Below are positions 43,029-52,821 of a stretch of 64,000 nucleotides of DNA, in pieces. This stretch comes from Micromonospora avicenniae. GTDB lineage: Bacteria; Actinomycetota; Actinomycetes; Mycobacteriales; Micromonosporaceae. The notes under the pieces are model-generated. The model was given only the letters and a program-made list of their open reading frames with translations, was not told where the DNA came from and did no database searches. Position 1 is the first letter of the stretch. Every line of letters starts with the position of its first letter. The stretch covers positions 32,143 through 96,142 of the forward strand of contig NZ_FTNF01000021.1 in the NCBI RefSeq assembly GCF_900156065.1, given 5' to 3'. The translations under genes and the position numbers were made by a program.

Positions 43029-46000
43029 TCAGGAGATGGCGTACGCCCGGATCACGGTCTGGGCGACCGTGTTCCCGGCGGCGTCATCCGCCTGCACCCG
43101 CAGCGACACGAACCCGGCGGCGTTCGGATGGCTCACCTTCGCGACACGGTGGTCACCTGAGCCCGTGACGACCGCCCGCCGCCAGGTCTGCCCGTCGTCG
43201 TACGACACCTCCACGGACACCCGCTTCGTACGCCCGGCCGATGAGCCCGGCTGCCGCTCCACCGTCAACGGGATGTCGAAGCGCCGGCCCGCCGGCGCCT
43301 CGTTCAGCTCGTCCAGCCGCGGGCTGAGCCGCACAGTGGACAGCGGCAACCGCTGCGGCGTCTCCTCCGCCACGTGCCCGGACCGGAACGTCCATACGCC
43401 TGACACGCTGGTCGACAACGTGCTCGGCTCGGCCCGGGTCGCCGATGCCTCCAGCCGGTAGGTCGCCGGCTCGGCCGGCACCGTGAACTGCCCGACCGGC
43501 TTGTCGACGGAGCCGAGCAGCGTGTCGCCGCGGTAGAGGGCGACGCGGGTGGCGGCGACGTTCGAGTTGCCCGGTCGACCGGTGCCGTCGGCGAACATCG
43601 GCACTCCGGCCTGGATCACGTCGCCGGTGCGGGTCAGCCAGTCGGCCGGCCCGGTCGGGCTGGTCGACGACGGGCCGAATACCGCCTGGTTCCACGACTG
43701 CCGGTACGTGCGCCCGCCGAGGTACGTCTGCCACGGCTCGTTCGACTGGTACATCGTCACCGGGTAGGTGCTCCCCGCCGGGATCGACCGGTGCATGAAC
43801 GTGGAACTCCATCCCACCCCACCGTCGGTGTTGACGTATTCGGTGCGGCGGAACGGCAGCTCGAACGGGACGTACACGGTCCAGTAGGTGTCGCTTGGCG
43901 CGAGCCGGCCGCCGTTGGCTTCCACGCCGTCCTCTCCGGGCATTCCGGTGCTGGCGTACGTCGACTCGATGGTGGCCAGGTCGGCCGGTTGCGGTGCCTT
44001 GGTGAGACCGTCGAACATGCCGCCCCGGTCGAACCACACCAGGTCGTACACGTACGGACTGTTGCGCACGGTGCCGCCGGTCAAGGCGGCGAACGACACC
44101 CCGATCGAGCTCTTGAACTCCGGGGCGGGCTCATCCGACCCGATCTGACCGACGTAGTTCCCGGCGAAGGCGGCCGGCGTGCTGAGCGCGACGGCGCCCT
44201 TGCCGGGGCCCGCGTACCAGGTCGCGTTGATCGCGATCAGCGTCGGCACCGCGTCGGCCTTCGGCACGGTGACCGAGATCGGTTTGGCCAGTCGGGCGTC
44301 GAGTTGGATCGTCAGGGGGCGGTCGACGACGAACGCGGGCTGCACGAGCATGGTCGAGGAGTAGCGCGTCGGGTCGGTGTCCGGGCCGTTGATCCAGGTG
44401 TACAACCCGTACCGTCCGCTGGGCAGATGCAGCACCGGCGTGGGGTTGGTGGTCCACTCGTAGATGACCTCGTAGGTGTCCAGGTTGACGATCGAGGTGT
44501 AGCGGGTGGTCGCCGCAGCACCGTTGCGTCCGGTGTGCACGAGGGTCACGTCGTAGCCCTCGCCCTCCCGGTCGACGGCGAACGGCGTCTGCACCTGTAC
44601 GCCGCCGGCCGCGGTGGCGGACAGGTAGCCGGTCCAGTAGCCGTCCGGACCGTCGACGGCCGTGTCGGCGGTGAGCGTGGTCGAAGCGGTGCCGCCCGCG
44701 GGCACGGTCAGGCTGGTGGCGCCCGTGGTGAAGGCGCCCGCCGGTACGCCCGCCGCGGTCTGCACGCTCAGCGACAGCGTCACCGGGTCCGGGCCGTCGT
44801 TGCGGTAGGTGACGGTCTTCACGATGGGCGCGTCGTCGGTGTGCGGCCAGGGCTGGCGGCCGAAGCTGACGCTGCCCTCCTGGGTGGCCACCGTCTGGCT
44901 GATCGCCCGCGCCACGTCGACCCGACCTGCGCCCTGCCCGAGCACGGTCACCCCCGCGGTGGGCTTGGCCGCCGCCATCAGGGCGGTCTTGCGCTGCTGC
45001 GCCGACCAGCCGGGGTGTTCCTGGGTGAGGATCGCGGCGGCGCCCGCGACATGCGGCGTCGCCATCGAGGTCCCGGACATCGTGGTGTAACCGGCCACCG
45101 GCGCCGGGGTGCCGCCGGCGCCGTGCACGGCCTTGGCCGCCACGATGTTCACGCCCGGCGCCGCGATGTCGGGCTTGACCGCGTGGTCACCGACGCGCAG
45201 GCCCCGGCTCGAGAAGGAGGCGAGTTGATCGGTGCTGTCGACCGCGGCGACGGCGAGGGCGGCGTCCGCGCTGGCCGGCGAGCCGACGGGAGAGGCAGCC
45301 TCGTTGCCGGCGGCGATCACGAACAGGGTGCCGTACTGGGCGGTGAGGTCGTTGACCGCCTGCTCGAGCGGGTCGATGCCGGCGGTGTCGCCACCACCGA
45401 GGCTCATGTTGACGATCTGGGCCTGCGGTGCCGCCCACGCCATGCCCGCCAGGACGTCGGACTCCGTGCAGGATCTGTCGCCGCAGATCTTGCCGATGAG
45501 CAGCTTGGCCCCCGGTGCCACACCCCTGTACCGGCCGCCCGAGGCGGCGCCGGTGCCCGCGATCGTCGACGCGACGTGGGTGCCGTGCCCCACCGTGTCG
45601 TCCGTGCTGGGCGTGCTGGTGAAGTTCTGCATGCCGACGATCTGCCCGGCCAGGTCGGGATGGGTGGCGTCGACTCCGGTGTCCAGGACCGCGACTGTCG
45701 TGCCGGTCCCGTCCAGGCCCGCCTGCCAGGCTACGGGCGCCCCGATCTGCGGCACGCTCACGTCCAGGTCGATCGTGCGCTTGCCGTCCAGCCAGACCCG
45801 GTCGACCCCGGTGGACAGCGTGCGGGCGGTCGCCGTACCGCCTGTCAGCGACTGCCACAGCCTCGCGCGGCCGGCACGGTCCGCGCGGACCGCGAGGGCG
45901 CCGATGCTGGACAGGTCGCGCACCACGCGGGCACCGGCGACGGTCGAAGCCGTACGCGCGGCGGCCGCCTTCTTCGTGCCTGAACCGGGGTACGACACGA

Positions 46001-46388
46001 GCAACGGGAGTTCACCGGACCGGTCGTCGTAGCCGAACTCGGCCAGCGTCGTCAGGTCGAACAGCCGCCGGTCGAGCCGGCCGTCCTGGAGCAGCGGCAA
46101 CGCGTCGGCCGGGATGACGTACTGGTGGCCGCCGATCGTCTGGCTCACGAAGTCGGTACCGGCGCGTCCGGGCCCGCGCTCGACGGCCGTCCCGCCGCGA
46201 CCGTCGGTGATGACCCGGTCCCCGGTGATCAGGGTGATCGTCGTGGCGGCTCCGGTCGGGGACGCCGTCGGTGGCGTGCCGGCCGGAGCCGCGTCTGCCG
46301 TGGGGGCGCCGGTGGCCGTCACGGCGACCGCGGCGACGCCCACCAGCAGGGTGCCCAGTAACAGGCTCGGTAACCTTCGTCGACGCAT
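43029..46388 (-). CDS. Secreted S8 subtilisin-like serine protease, multidomain
   Basis: A 1119-residue protease. The ATG at 46388 follows GAGGAG by eight bases; a signal peptide follows (RRRRLPSLLLGTLLVGVAAV). The catalytic triad is intact: Asp236 in VAVLDTGVDATHPDL, His268 in GHGTHVAS and Ser441 in GTSMATPHVAGAA; the oxyanion Asn is in AAGNEA. The roughly 200 residues before the catalytic core would be the pro-region. The long carboxyl part (about 600 residues) is beta-rich, Fn3/Ig-like, with a terminal domain near VEVSYDDGQTWRRA. It probably degrades extracellular protein. It lies downstream of a regulator on the same strand and ends at a strong terminator. Confidence 0.93.
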   Translation of the reverse strand: MRRRRLPSLLLGTLLVGVAAVAVTATGAPTADAAPAGTPPTASPTGAATTITLITGDRVITDGRGGTAVERGPGRAGTDFVSQTIGGHQYVIPADALPLLQDGRLDRRLFDLTTLAEFGYDDRSGELPLLVSYPGSGTKKAAAARTASTVAGARVVRDLSSIGALAVRADRAGRARLWQSLTGGTATARTLSTGVDRVWLDGKRTIDLDVSVPQIGAPVAWQAGLDGTGTTVAVLDTGVDATHPDLAGQIVGMQNFTSTPSTDDTVGHGTHVASTIAGTGAASGGRYRGVAPGAKLLIGKICGDRSCTESDVLAGMAWAAPQAQIVNMSLGGGDTAGIDPLEQAVNDLTAQYGTLFVIAAGNEAASPVGSPASADAALAVAAVDSTDQLASFSSRGLRVGDHAVKPDIAAPGVNIVAAKAVHGAGGTPAPVAGYTTMSGTSMATPHVAGAAAILTQEHPGWSAQQRKTALMAAAKPTAGVTVLGQGAGRVDVARAISQTVATQEGSVSFGRQPWPHTDDAPIVKTVTYRNDGPDPVTLSLSVQTAAGVPAGAFTTGATSLTVPAGGTASTTLTADTAVDGPDGYWTGYLSATAAGGVQVQTPFAVDREGEGYDVTLVHTGRNGAAATTRYTSIVNLDTYEVIYEWTTNPTPVLHLPSGRYGLYTWINGPDTDPTRYSSTMLVQPAFVVDRPLTIQLDARLAKPISVTVPKADAVPTLIAINATWYAGPGKGAVALSTPAAFAGNYVGQIGSDEPAPEFKSSIGVSFAALTGGTVRNSPYVYDLVWFDRGGMFDGLTKAPQPADLATIESTYASTGMPGEDGVEANGGRLAPSDTYWTVYVPFELPFRRTEYVNTDGGVGWSSTFMHRSIPAGSTYPVTMYQSNEPWQTYLGGRTYRQSWNQAVFGPSSTSPTGPADWLTRTGDVIQAGVPMFADGTGRPGNSNVAATRVALYRGDTLLGSVDKPVGQFTVPAEPATYRLEASATRAEPSTLSTSVSGVWTFRSGHVAEETPQRLPLSTVRLSPRLDELNEAPAGRRFDIPLTVERQPGSSAGRTKRVSVEVSYDDGQTWRRAVVTGSGDHRVAKVSHPNAAGFVSLRVQADDAAGNTVAQTVIRAYAIS

Positions 46389-46530
46389 ACGCCGCACTCC
46401 TCGAGATCGTCTTACCGTCCGGATTGGACGGTGGGCCTCGATGGTGTCCGAATGCCTGTCCGGCGACCATCGAGCAGTCACGATCTTGATCATTGATGAT
46501 GATCTCGTCAACCGGCCATGCCGGGCCGGG

Positions 46531-47634
46531 TCAGAGCAGGCCGCGCCGGACCGCACGGACCCCGGCCTGGAACCGGCCGGTGGCGTCGAGGTCGTCGAGC
46601 AGAGCGGCGATCCGGCGCCGGACCGTCCGCGGGCTCACCCTGAGGTGACGGGCGATCGACTCGTCCTTCATTCCCGCGTTGAGCAGGTCGATGAGCTTGC
46701 TCGTGTCGGCGTCGCGCGCGTCCTGGCGGCCCGATCCGAACCGGATGGGGCTGGCGTGCGACCACAGTTGCTCGAAGATGGCCTGGAGACCGTCGGTCAG
46801 CGCCGACCGGGCCGCGACGACCGAGAGGGTTTCCGGCGCGGTCTCTTCGCCGGCGAGTAGCACCACGGCGGTCTCCCGGTCGACCACCAGCAGCTTCATG
46901 GGCACCTGCGGCAGTGTCCGGGCTTCCTCGCCGTTGTCGACCATCCACTGGATGCGGGCGACCAACGCCGGTTCGTCGAGGACCTGGCTGGCGTAGAGCG
47001 AGCGGAAGCGGACGCCTCGTTGCAGCAGACCGAGTTCGGCGTCGCTGATGGGGGTGCTGTTCGGCGCGACGTACGGCGGGGTGTCGATCCCGACCACCTC
47101 CGTCCTCGCCGAGCCGAGCAGGTCGTGGATGCGGCTCGCGGTCGCCGTGCGTCCCTCGACCACCTCGAAGAGCCGTCGTGGTTCGGTGCGCATCAGTCCG
47201 GCGGCGAAGACCCGGGACAACTCGTACGACGCGGCCTCGAGCCGGTCCAGGGCATGTCGGCGATCCCGCACCAACGCGGCCAAGCCGGCGAGCGGGTCCA
47301 CGGCCTGGTACCGGCCGTCGATCTCGGTGTCGTGGCGGATCAGGCCCAACGAGGCCAGACGGTCCAGCGCGGCGCGTACCTGCGCGGTGGAACACCGCAG
47401 CGCGTCGGCGTGCGAATCGGCGTCCGCCCTCGGGTCGAGCAGGAGCCGCCGGTACACCTGTTGGTCCAGGTCGGACAGCCCGACCAGGTCCCATGCTCCC
47501 CGCTCCCCGTTGTCCAGCACAGCGCGAGCATAGGCCCGTGCGTCCGGAACAGGCACCTGGCCGAATCGGGCACCGTTGCGCGCCACCACGCTGTTAATGT
47601 CTCGCCGCCGGTGATCAAGGTGCATGGAGAGCAT
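46531..47634 (-). CDS. TrmB/LuxR-like helix-turn-helix regulator
   Basis: A 367-residue regulator. The ATG at 47634 is preceded by GAGGGGAT eight bases upstream; longer frames run into the divergent gene. The amino part is a winged helix of TrmB type (LSDLDQQVYRRLLLDPRADA, TAQVRAALDRLASLGLI). A middle domain (VVGIDTPPYVAPNS, RFRSLYASQVLDEP) may bind ligand. The carboxyl end is a LuxR-type helix-turn-helix (LLNAGMKDESIARHLRVSPR, then TVRRRIAALL). It is divergent from the S53 protease (70-base gap) and upstream of the S8 protease, so it probably controls both (inference). Such TrmB-LuxR hybrids are common in actinobacteria. Confidence 0.88.
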   Translation of the reverse strand: MLSMHLDHRRRDINSVVARNGARFGQVPVPDARAYARAVLDNGERGAWDLVGLSDLDQQVYRRLLLDPRADADSHADALRCSTAQVRAALDRLASLGLIRHDTEIDGRYQAVDPLAGLAALVRDRRHALDRLEAASYELSRVFAAGLMRTEPRRLFEVVEGRTATASRIHDLLGSARTEVVGIDTPPYVAPNSTPISDAELGLLQRGVRFRSLYASQVLDEPALVARIQWMVDNGEEARTLPQVPMKLLVVDRETAVVLLAGEETAPETLSVVAARSALTDGLQAIFEQLWSHASPIRFGSGRQDARDADTSKLIDLLNAGMKDESIARHLRVSPRTVRRRIAALLDDLDATGRFQAGVRAVRRGLL

Positions 47635-47704
47635 GTGGGATCCCCTCGCGGCGACGCATGACGACCGTGACGTTCGGTGCCGGCACGATTGAGGAGGAGC
47701 AATC

Positions 47705-50700
47705 ATGTCGCGTCGTTTGTTACGCGCGCTCGCGGTGGCCGCCGTGGCCGTCTGCACACTGGTCGCCCAAGGTGCTACGGGCGTGGCCCACGCGGCCGCG
47801 CTGACCACGACATCCACAGATCTCGCCACCACCGCGACCGGTTCCGGACCGTCCGGCGAGTGGCGGGTCGAGCGAGTGTGCAGCGGACCCGCGCAGGTGG
47901 GGTACGCACAGTGCAATTCGATCCGCCGCATCCCGCCGACAGCCCCCACGCAACCGTCGGCGCCGTCCCGGCAGGCCAGCGCCGACGATCCGGTCTACGG
48001 GTACGGGCCCGCCGACCTCGTCTCCGCGTACAACCTGCCGGCCGCGGGGGGTGACGGCATCACCGTCGCGGTCGTGGCCGCCTTCGACAACCCGACGGCC
48101 GAGGCGGACCTCGCCGTCTATCGGGCGCACTGGGGCCTGCCCCCGTGCACCACCGACAACGGCTGCTTCAAGAAGATCGACCAGCGCGGCGGCCACGACT
48201 ACCCCATCCCCGACGAATCGTGGGCCGGGGAGATCTCGCTCGACCTCGACACCGTGTCGGCGGTGTGCCCGCGCTGTCACCTCCTACTGGTGGAGGCCGA
48301 CACCAACTCGGTCGCAGACCTGGGCCAGGCCGTCGACCAGGCGGTCGCCAGCGGCGCGCAGGTGGTGTCGAACTCGTACGGCGGCCCGGAACACCCCGAC
48401 GTGAGCTCCACCTACGGCAAGCACTACCAGCACCCGGGCGTGGCGATCGTGGCCGCCTCCGGCGACTACGGGTACGGCATGTCGTTCCCTGCCTCGTCAC
48501 CGCACGTGACGGCCGTCGGCGGTACCAGACTCACCCGCGATGACAGCACCAGCCGCGGCTGGACCGAGCAGGTGTGGGACAACTACTCCGGCGCACCGGG
48601 CAGCGGATGCTCCACTGTCGAGCCGAAGCCCTACTTCCAGGCCGACCCCGGATGCCCCGGCCGTACCGTCGCCGACGTGTCCGCCCTCGCCGATCCGCTC
48701 AACGGTCTGGCGGTCTACCAGACGTTCGGCGGCTACGGCTGGGCGCAGGCCGGCGGCACGAGCCTGTCCGCCCCGATCATCGCCGGCGTGTACGCCCTCG
48801 CCGGTCGGACGCCGGCCGGCGACACACCGAACTGGTACCCCTACGCCGCGTCCGCCGGCAGCCTCAACGACATCACGACGGGCCGCAACGGCAACTGCGA
48901 CCCGGCGGCGGCGTACCTGTGCACCGCCGGTGAGGGATTCGACGGCCCGACGGGCCTCGGAACGCCGAACGGTGTCGCCGCGTTCCGGGCACCCGGTCCG
49001 CACGGCCATCTCGCGGGCACGGTGACCGACGCGACCAGCCACGCGCCGATCGCGAACGCCACAGTCACGGTGAGCGGCGGCGGCCGCAGCGTCACCGCCA
49101 CCACCGACGCCGCCGGCCGGTACGACGTCACGGAATCCGTCGGCACGTTCACCGTGGCGGTCGCCGCGTTCGGCTACGCCGGCGTGACCCGTGACGTCGA
49201 GGTCACCGACGGGCAGACCGCCACGGTGGATCTCGCGCTGCACGCCAAGCCCCAGGTCACCCTCGCCGGCACGGTGAAGGACGGTTCCGGGCACGGCTGG
49301 CCGCTGTACGCCACGGTCTCCGCGCCCGGCACCCCACTGCCGGCCGTGCGCACCGATCCGTTCACCGGCCGCTACCAGATGCGGGTGCCCGTGGAGTCCG
49401 CCCTGACCCTGAGCGTGCGGGCCGATCCGGCCGGGTACCGCACCACCGACGCGCAGATCACCGTCGACGCCACAGATGTCGGCCGGGACTTCGCGGTGCC
49501 GGTGGACGACGAGATCTGCGGGGCCGCCGGCTACCACCACAACTACGCCGGCCTGCCCGCCGAACCGTTCGACTCCACCGGCGTGCCGACCGGCTGGCGG
49601 GTCGACAACGCGACCGAGAACGGCGGGTGGGAGTTCAACCGGGGCACGGTGATCCCGCGCACCAACGAGACGACGGGCAGCGGGAACTTCGCCCTCATCG
49701 ACACCCAGTTCCAGGACCGCAAGGACACCACGCTCACCACGCCGCCGGTCGACCTCACGGACGTCGACCACCCCGTCGTCGGGCTGCGTACCCGCTTCGT
49801 CGGCTACCTGCCGACCCAGTCGGCCGACGTACGCGTCTCGATCGACGGCGGTGCCACCTGGTCGACGATCTGGAAGCAGGACGCGCTGGCCATCATCAAC
49901 GGACCCCTGGCCCTGCCGATCCCGCAGGCCGCGCACCGCAGCGGGGTGCTGGTGCAGTTCCACTACGCGGGACAGTTCGCCCGCTACTGGGAACTCGACG
50001 ACGTGTACGTCGGCAGGCGAACCTGTGACCCGGTGGCCGGCGGGATCATCGCCGGACGGGTCCTCGACGCGAACACCGGCGACGGCGTCGACGGGGCCAC
50101 CGTGACCTCGGTCGCCCACCCGGATTCGCAGGCCACCTCGGTGGCCACGCCCGACGACGACAACCTCGGCGACGGCTATTTCGCCCTGTTCGGGCAGGAC
50201 GTGGGCGACCAGAAGTTCACCGTGTCGGCGCGTAACCGGGTCAGCCTCACCCGATCGGTGCACGTCGCGGCCGACACGGTCACCCGAGCCGACTTCTCGC
50301 TGGCCGCAGCGGCGCTCACCGTCGACCGGTCGACCGTGACGCGTGACGTGCGGCTCGGCGAGAGCGGGCAGGCATCGTTCACCGTCACCAACTCCGGTTC
50401 GGCCAAGGCACACGTCTCGCTCGTGGAGCAGCCCGGCGGCTTCGTCCCCGCCGGCGCACGGGTCGCCGCCGCAACCGCGGTGCCGGCGCGGCGGGTCCCG
50501 GGCGGCGCCACCGCGGTCCGGCGCGCCGCCGGCGGGCAGCGCGTCACCTCCCCGCCGACCGTCACCTCCCCGCCGGCGATGGGCGCCACGACGGCGTCCG
50601 ACGCTCCGGCGTGGGCGCCGATGACCGACTATCCGGGCGGCCCGATCATGGACCACGCGATGGCCCGCGGAGACGACGGCAAGGTCTACGTCGTCGGTGG

Positions 50701-51979
50701 CACGTCCGACGGGTACGGACCCACCGCGAGGGCGTACGTCTACGACCCGGTCCGGCTGCTGTGGTCCCCGCTGCCGAACCTGCCGGTGCCCGTACAGCGA
50801 CCGGTGGCGGCGTTCCTCTCCGGCCGGCTCGTCGTCGCCGGCGGCTGGGGCCCGCTGGACGCGGTCACTGACGTGCAGATCTACGACCCGGCCACCGGAG
50901 CGTGGACGCGCGGCGCACCGATGCCCGCCCCGCGCGGCGCCGCCGGCGGTGCCGTGCTCGACGGCCAGCTGTACGTGGTGTCCGGCTGCACCGTCGGTGA
51001 CTGCATGCCCGCCACCACGACCGTCTTCGCCTACGACCCCGCACGCGACCGGTGGAGCAGCCGGGCCGACTACCCGGCGAGCGGGGCGTTCATGTCCTGC
51101 GGCGGACTGGCCGGGCAGGTCATCTGCGCCGGAGGTGTGGACCTCACGACCGGCGACGGGTCGGCTGCCACCTACTCGTACGACCCGCGCACGGACGCGT
51201 GGACCCGCGCCGCAGACCTGCCCACCGGCTGGTGGGGCGCGGCGTCGACGGTCGCCAACGGGCAACTGCTGCTCAGCGGCGGCGTCGCCGGCGGCACGGG
51301 CCCGACGTCGTCGGTCACCAACGAGGGGCACGCGTACGATCCGGTGGCCGGGGAGTGGCACGCCCTGCCGAACGCGCCCACGCCGTTCTACCGTGGCGCC
51401 GCCGCGTGCGGCGTGTACCGGGTTGGCGGGGCACGGCAGTACTTCGAGGCCACCGCCACCGCCCAGGAGCTGCCCGGATACGACATCTGCGGGCCGACCG
51501 GCGACGTACCGTGGCTCTCCGAGAGCGACAGTGCCTTCACGCTCAAGCCCGGGCAGAGCAGGACCGTGACGCTCAAGCTGAACGCCGGCAACGCGTCGAC
51601 GGTGGATCAGCCGGGCGACTACCTGGCCGCGCTGGCGGTCCGGGTCGACGGTCCGGTGCAGCCCGCACCGGTCCAGGTCACCATGCACGTCGACCCGCCG
51701 AAGAGGTGGGGCCGGGTGAGCGGCACGGTCAGTGGCGCCGACTGCACCGGTTCCGTCGCACCGCTGTCGCGCGCCATGGTCACGGTGAGGACGAAACACT
51801 CCACCACCACGCTGTGGACCGACGAGGCCGGGAACTGGTCGGTCTGGGTCGACAAGCGGGACAGCCCGGTGACGCTGGTCTACTCGAAGGACGGATTCAG
51901 CGACCTGACGAAGCGGGTCGAGGTGCGCTCCGGTAGCACGGTCAGCACGGACGTGGTCCTGCAGCCGGATCGCTGCTGA
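47705..51979 (+). CDS. Secreted S53 sedolisin-like protease with kelch repeats
   Basis: A 1424-residue secreted protein with GAGGAGGAG before the ATG and a signal peptide (RRLLRALAVAAVAVCTLV). Sedolisin signatures: Glu176 and Asp180 in SWAGEISLDLD, Asp254 in AASGDYGYG and Ser353 in GGTSLSAPIIAG. The calcium-site-like GFDGPTGLGTPNG follows. Only about 90 residues precede the catalytic domain, so the usual large S53 pro-domain is missing. Carboxypeptidase-regulatory-like domains follow (LAGTVTDATSHAPIANATVT). A kelch propeller comes next, near residues 980-1260 (KVYVVGGTSD, LVVAGGWGP, LYVVSGC), and a final regulatory-like domain. Probably a cell-surface or secreted protease with adhesion modules. 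Confidence 0.92.
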   Translation: MSRRLLRALAVAAVAVCTLVAQGATGVAHAAALTTTSTDLATTATGSGPSGEWRVERVCSGPAQVGYAQCNSIRRIPPTAPTQPSAPSRQASADDPVYGYGPADLVSAYNLPAAGGDGITVAVVAAFDNPTAEADLAVYRAHWGLPPCTTDNGCFKKIDQRGGHDYPIPDESWAGEISLDLDTVSAVCPRCHLLLVEADTNSVADLGQAVDQAVASGAQVVSNSYGGPEHPDVSSTYGKHYQHPGVAIVAASGDYGYGMSFPASSPHVTAVGGTRLTRDDSTSRGWTEQVWDNYSGAPGSGCSTVEPKPYFQADPGCPGRTVADVSALADPLNGLAVYQTFGGYGWAQAGGTSLSAPIIAGVYALAGRTPAGDTPNWYPYAASAGSLNDITTGRNGNCDPAAAYLCTAGEGFDGPTGLGTPNGVAAFRAPGPHGHLAGTVTDATSHAPIANATVTVSGGGRSVTATTDAAGRYDVTESVGTFTVAVAAFGYAGVTRDVEVTDGQTATVDLALHAKPQVTLAGTVKDGSGHGWPLYATVSAPGTPLPAVRTDPFTGRYQMRVPVESALTLSVRADPAGYRTTDAQITVDATDVGRDFAVPVDDEICGAAGYHHNYAGLPAEPFDSTGVPTGWRVDNATENGGWEFNRGTVIPRTNETTGSGNFALIDTQFQDRKDTTLTTPPVDLTDVDHPVVGLRTRFVGYLPTQSADVRVSIDGGATWSTIWKQDALAIINGPLALPIPQAAHRSGVLVQFHYAGQFARYWELDDVYVGRRTCDPVAGGIIAGRVLDANTGDGVDGATVTSVAHPDSQATSVATPDDDNLGDGYFALFGQDVGDQKFTVSARNRVSLTRSVHVAADTVTRADFSLAAAALTVDRSTVTRDVRLGESGQASFTVTNSGSAKAHVSLVEQPGGFVPAGARVAAATAVPARRVPGGATAVRRAAGGQRVTSPPTVTSPPAMGATTASDAPAWAPMTDYPGGPIMDHAMARGDDGKVYVVGGTSDGYGPTARAYVYDPVRLLWSPLPNLPVPVQRPVAAFLSGRLVVAGGWGPLDAVTDVQIYDPATGAWTRGAPMPAPRGAAGGAVLDGQLYVVSGCTVGDCMPATTTVFAYDPARDRWSSRADYPASGAFMSCGGLAGQVICAGGVDLTTGDGSAATYSYDPRTDAWTRAADLPTGWWGAASTVANGQLLLSGGVAGGTGPTSSVTNEGHAYDPVAGEWHALPNAPTPFYRGAAACGVYRVGGARQYFEATATAQELPGYDICGPTGDVPWLSESDSAFTLKPGQSRTVTLKLNAGNASTVDQPGDYLAALAVRVDGPVQPAPVQVTMHVDPPKRWGRVSGTVSGADCTGSVAPLSRAMVTVRTKHSTTTLWTDEAGNWSVWVDKRDSPVTLVYSKDGFSDLTKRVEVRSGSTVSTDVVLQPDRC

Positions 51980-51995
51980 GCCTCACCGCACGGGC

Positions 51996-52031
51996 ACGGG
52001 CCGGTCGGCGCTTCGGCGTCGACCGGCCCGT
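51996..52031 (+). terminator. 16-bp hairpin with TTCG loop after the S53 gene
   Basis: ACGGGCCGGTCGGCGC (51996-52011) pairs with 52016-52031 (one G-T pair) around the stable TTCG tetraloop, 17 bases past the stop codon. Confidence 0.88.
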
Positions 52032-52150
52032 ACCCGTTGGGTGTCTGATACCGGGCAACAGGCAGGTGGCTTGCGCCGAGCCCAACAACATTTCTTTCCC
52101 GCACGTGCCCGAAACCCGTCCGGACCACGGGGTATCGCGGTGAGCGACGA

Positions 52151-52720
52151 TCAGGCGCGGAACGCCCGGATCGCCAGCGCGGCGAAGCGGCGAGAGGCAG
52201 CAATCCGGGCGTCTGCCGATGCGGCGTGCAGGCCGCCGTTCGCCATGAGCACGAGGATGAGATCGTCCAGGACGAAGTCGGGCCGTAGCTGGCCGGTGTC
52301 CTTGGCACGGCGCGCGAGCTCGGCGAGCGAGCCGAGCGTGCGCTCGCGTTCCGCGGCGAGATCGATGGCGTGGGGGAAGGCCGAGGTGAACGCCGTGGTG
52401 ACGCTGCGGTTTCGTGCCTGCAGCTCAAAGAGTCGCTCGATCATTCGGCAGAAGCCGCGCCACGGATCCGGGTCGGCGAGTTCCTCCTCGGCGATGGTGC
52501 GGCACGCGTGCATCTGCTCGGTGAAAGCCTCAGTGGCCAGCGCCTGCTTCGTGGGGAAGCGGCGGTACAGGGTGGCGGGTCCGACGCCGGCGCGTCGGGC
52601 TATCTCGCGCATCGGCACGTCCATGCCTTCGGCGGCGAATACCGCCCGAGCCGCGTCGAGGATGCGCTCGCGATTGTCCAGGGCGTCGGAACGCAACTTG
52701 TGAGGCAAATCGTCGGCCAC
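52151..52720 (-). CDS. TetR family transcriptional regulator
   Basis: A 189-residue regulator. The GTG at 52720 is chosen because upstream codons overlap the divergent gene and its palindrome. The helix-turn-helix is complete (ILDAARAVFAAEGMDVPMRE, then RRAGVGPATLYRRFPTKQAL). The carboxyl domain is the common TetR type with RSVTTAFTSAFPHA. A 20-base perfect palindrome lies 17 bases before the start, between it and the divergent zinc-independent oxidoreductase gene. This suggests autoregulation and control of that enzyme. Confidence 0.9.
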   Translation of the reverse strand: MADDLPHKLRSDALDNRERILDAARAVFAAEGMDVPMREIARRAGVGPATLYRRFPTKQALATEAFTEQMHACRTIAEEELADPDPWRGFCRMIERLFELQARNRSVTTAFTSAFPHAIDLAAERERTLGSLAELARRAKDTGQLRPDFVLDDLILVLMANGGLHAASADARIAASRRFAALAIRAFRA

Positions 52721-52736
52721 TGTCTCACTATAGCTA

Positions 52737-52756
52737 AGCGGACGCCGGCGTCCGCT
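52737..52756. promoter_or_regulatory. 20-bp perfect palindrome, putative TetR operator
   Basis: AGCGGACGCCGGCGTCCGCT lies between the divergent tetR and oxidoreductase genes, next to a TATAGCT -10-like patch (52730-52736). Perfect symmetry and position make it the likely TetR operator. Confidence 0.75.
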
Positions 52757-52821
52757 ACCGTTCCCGAGCAGGCAGGGTCGCCGCACGGCGGCTCGGATCC
52801 AGCTCACGAAAAGGGACAACC

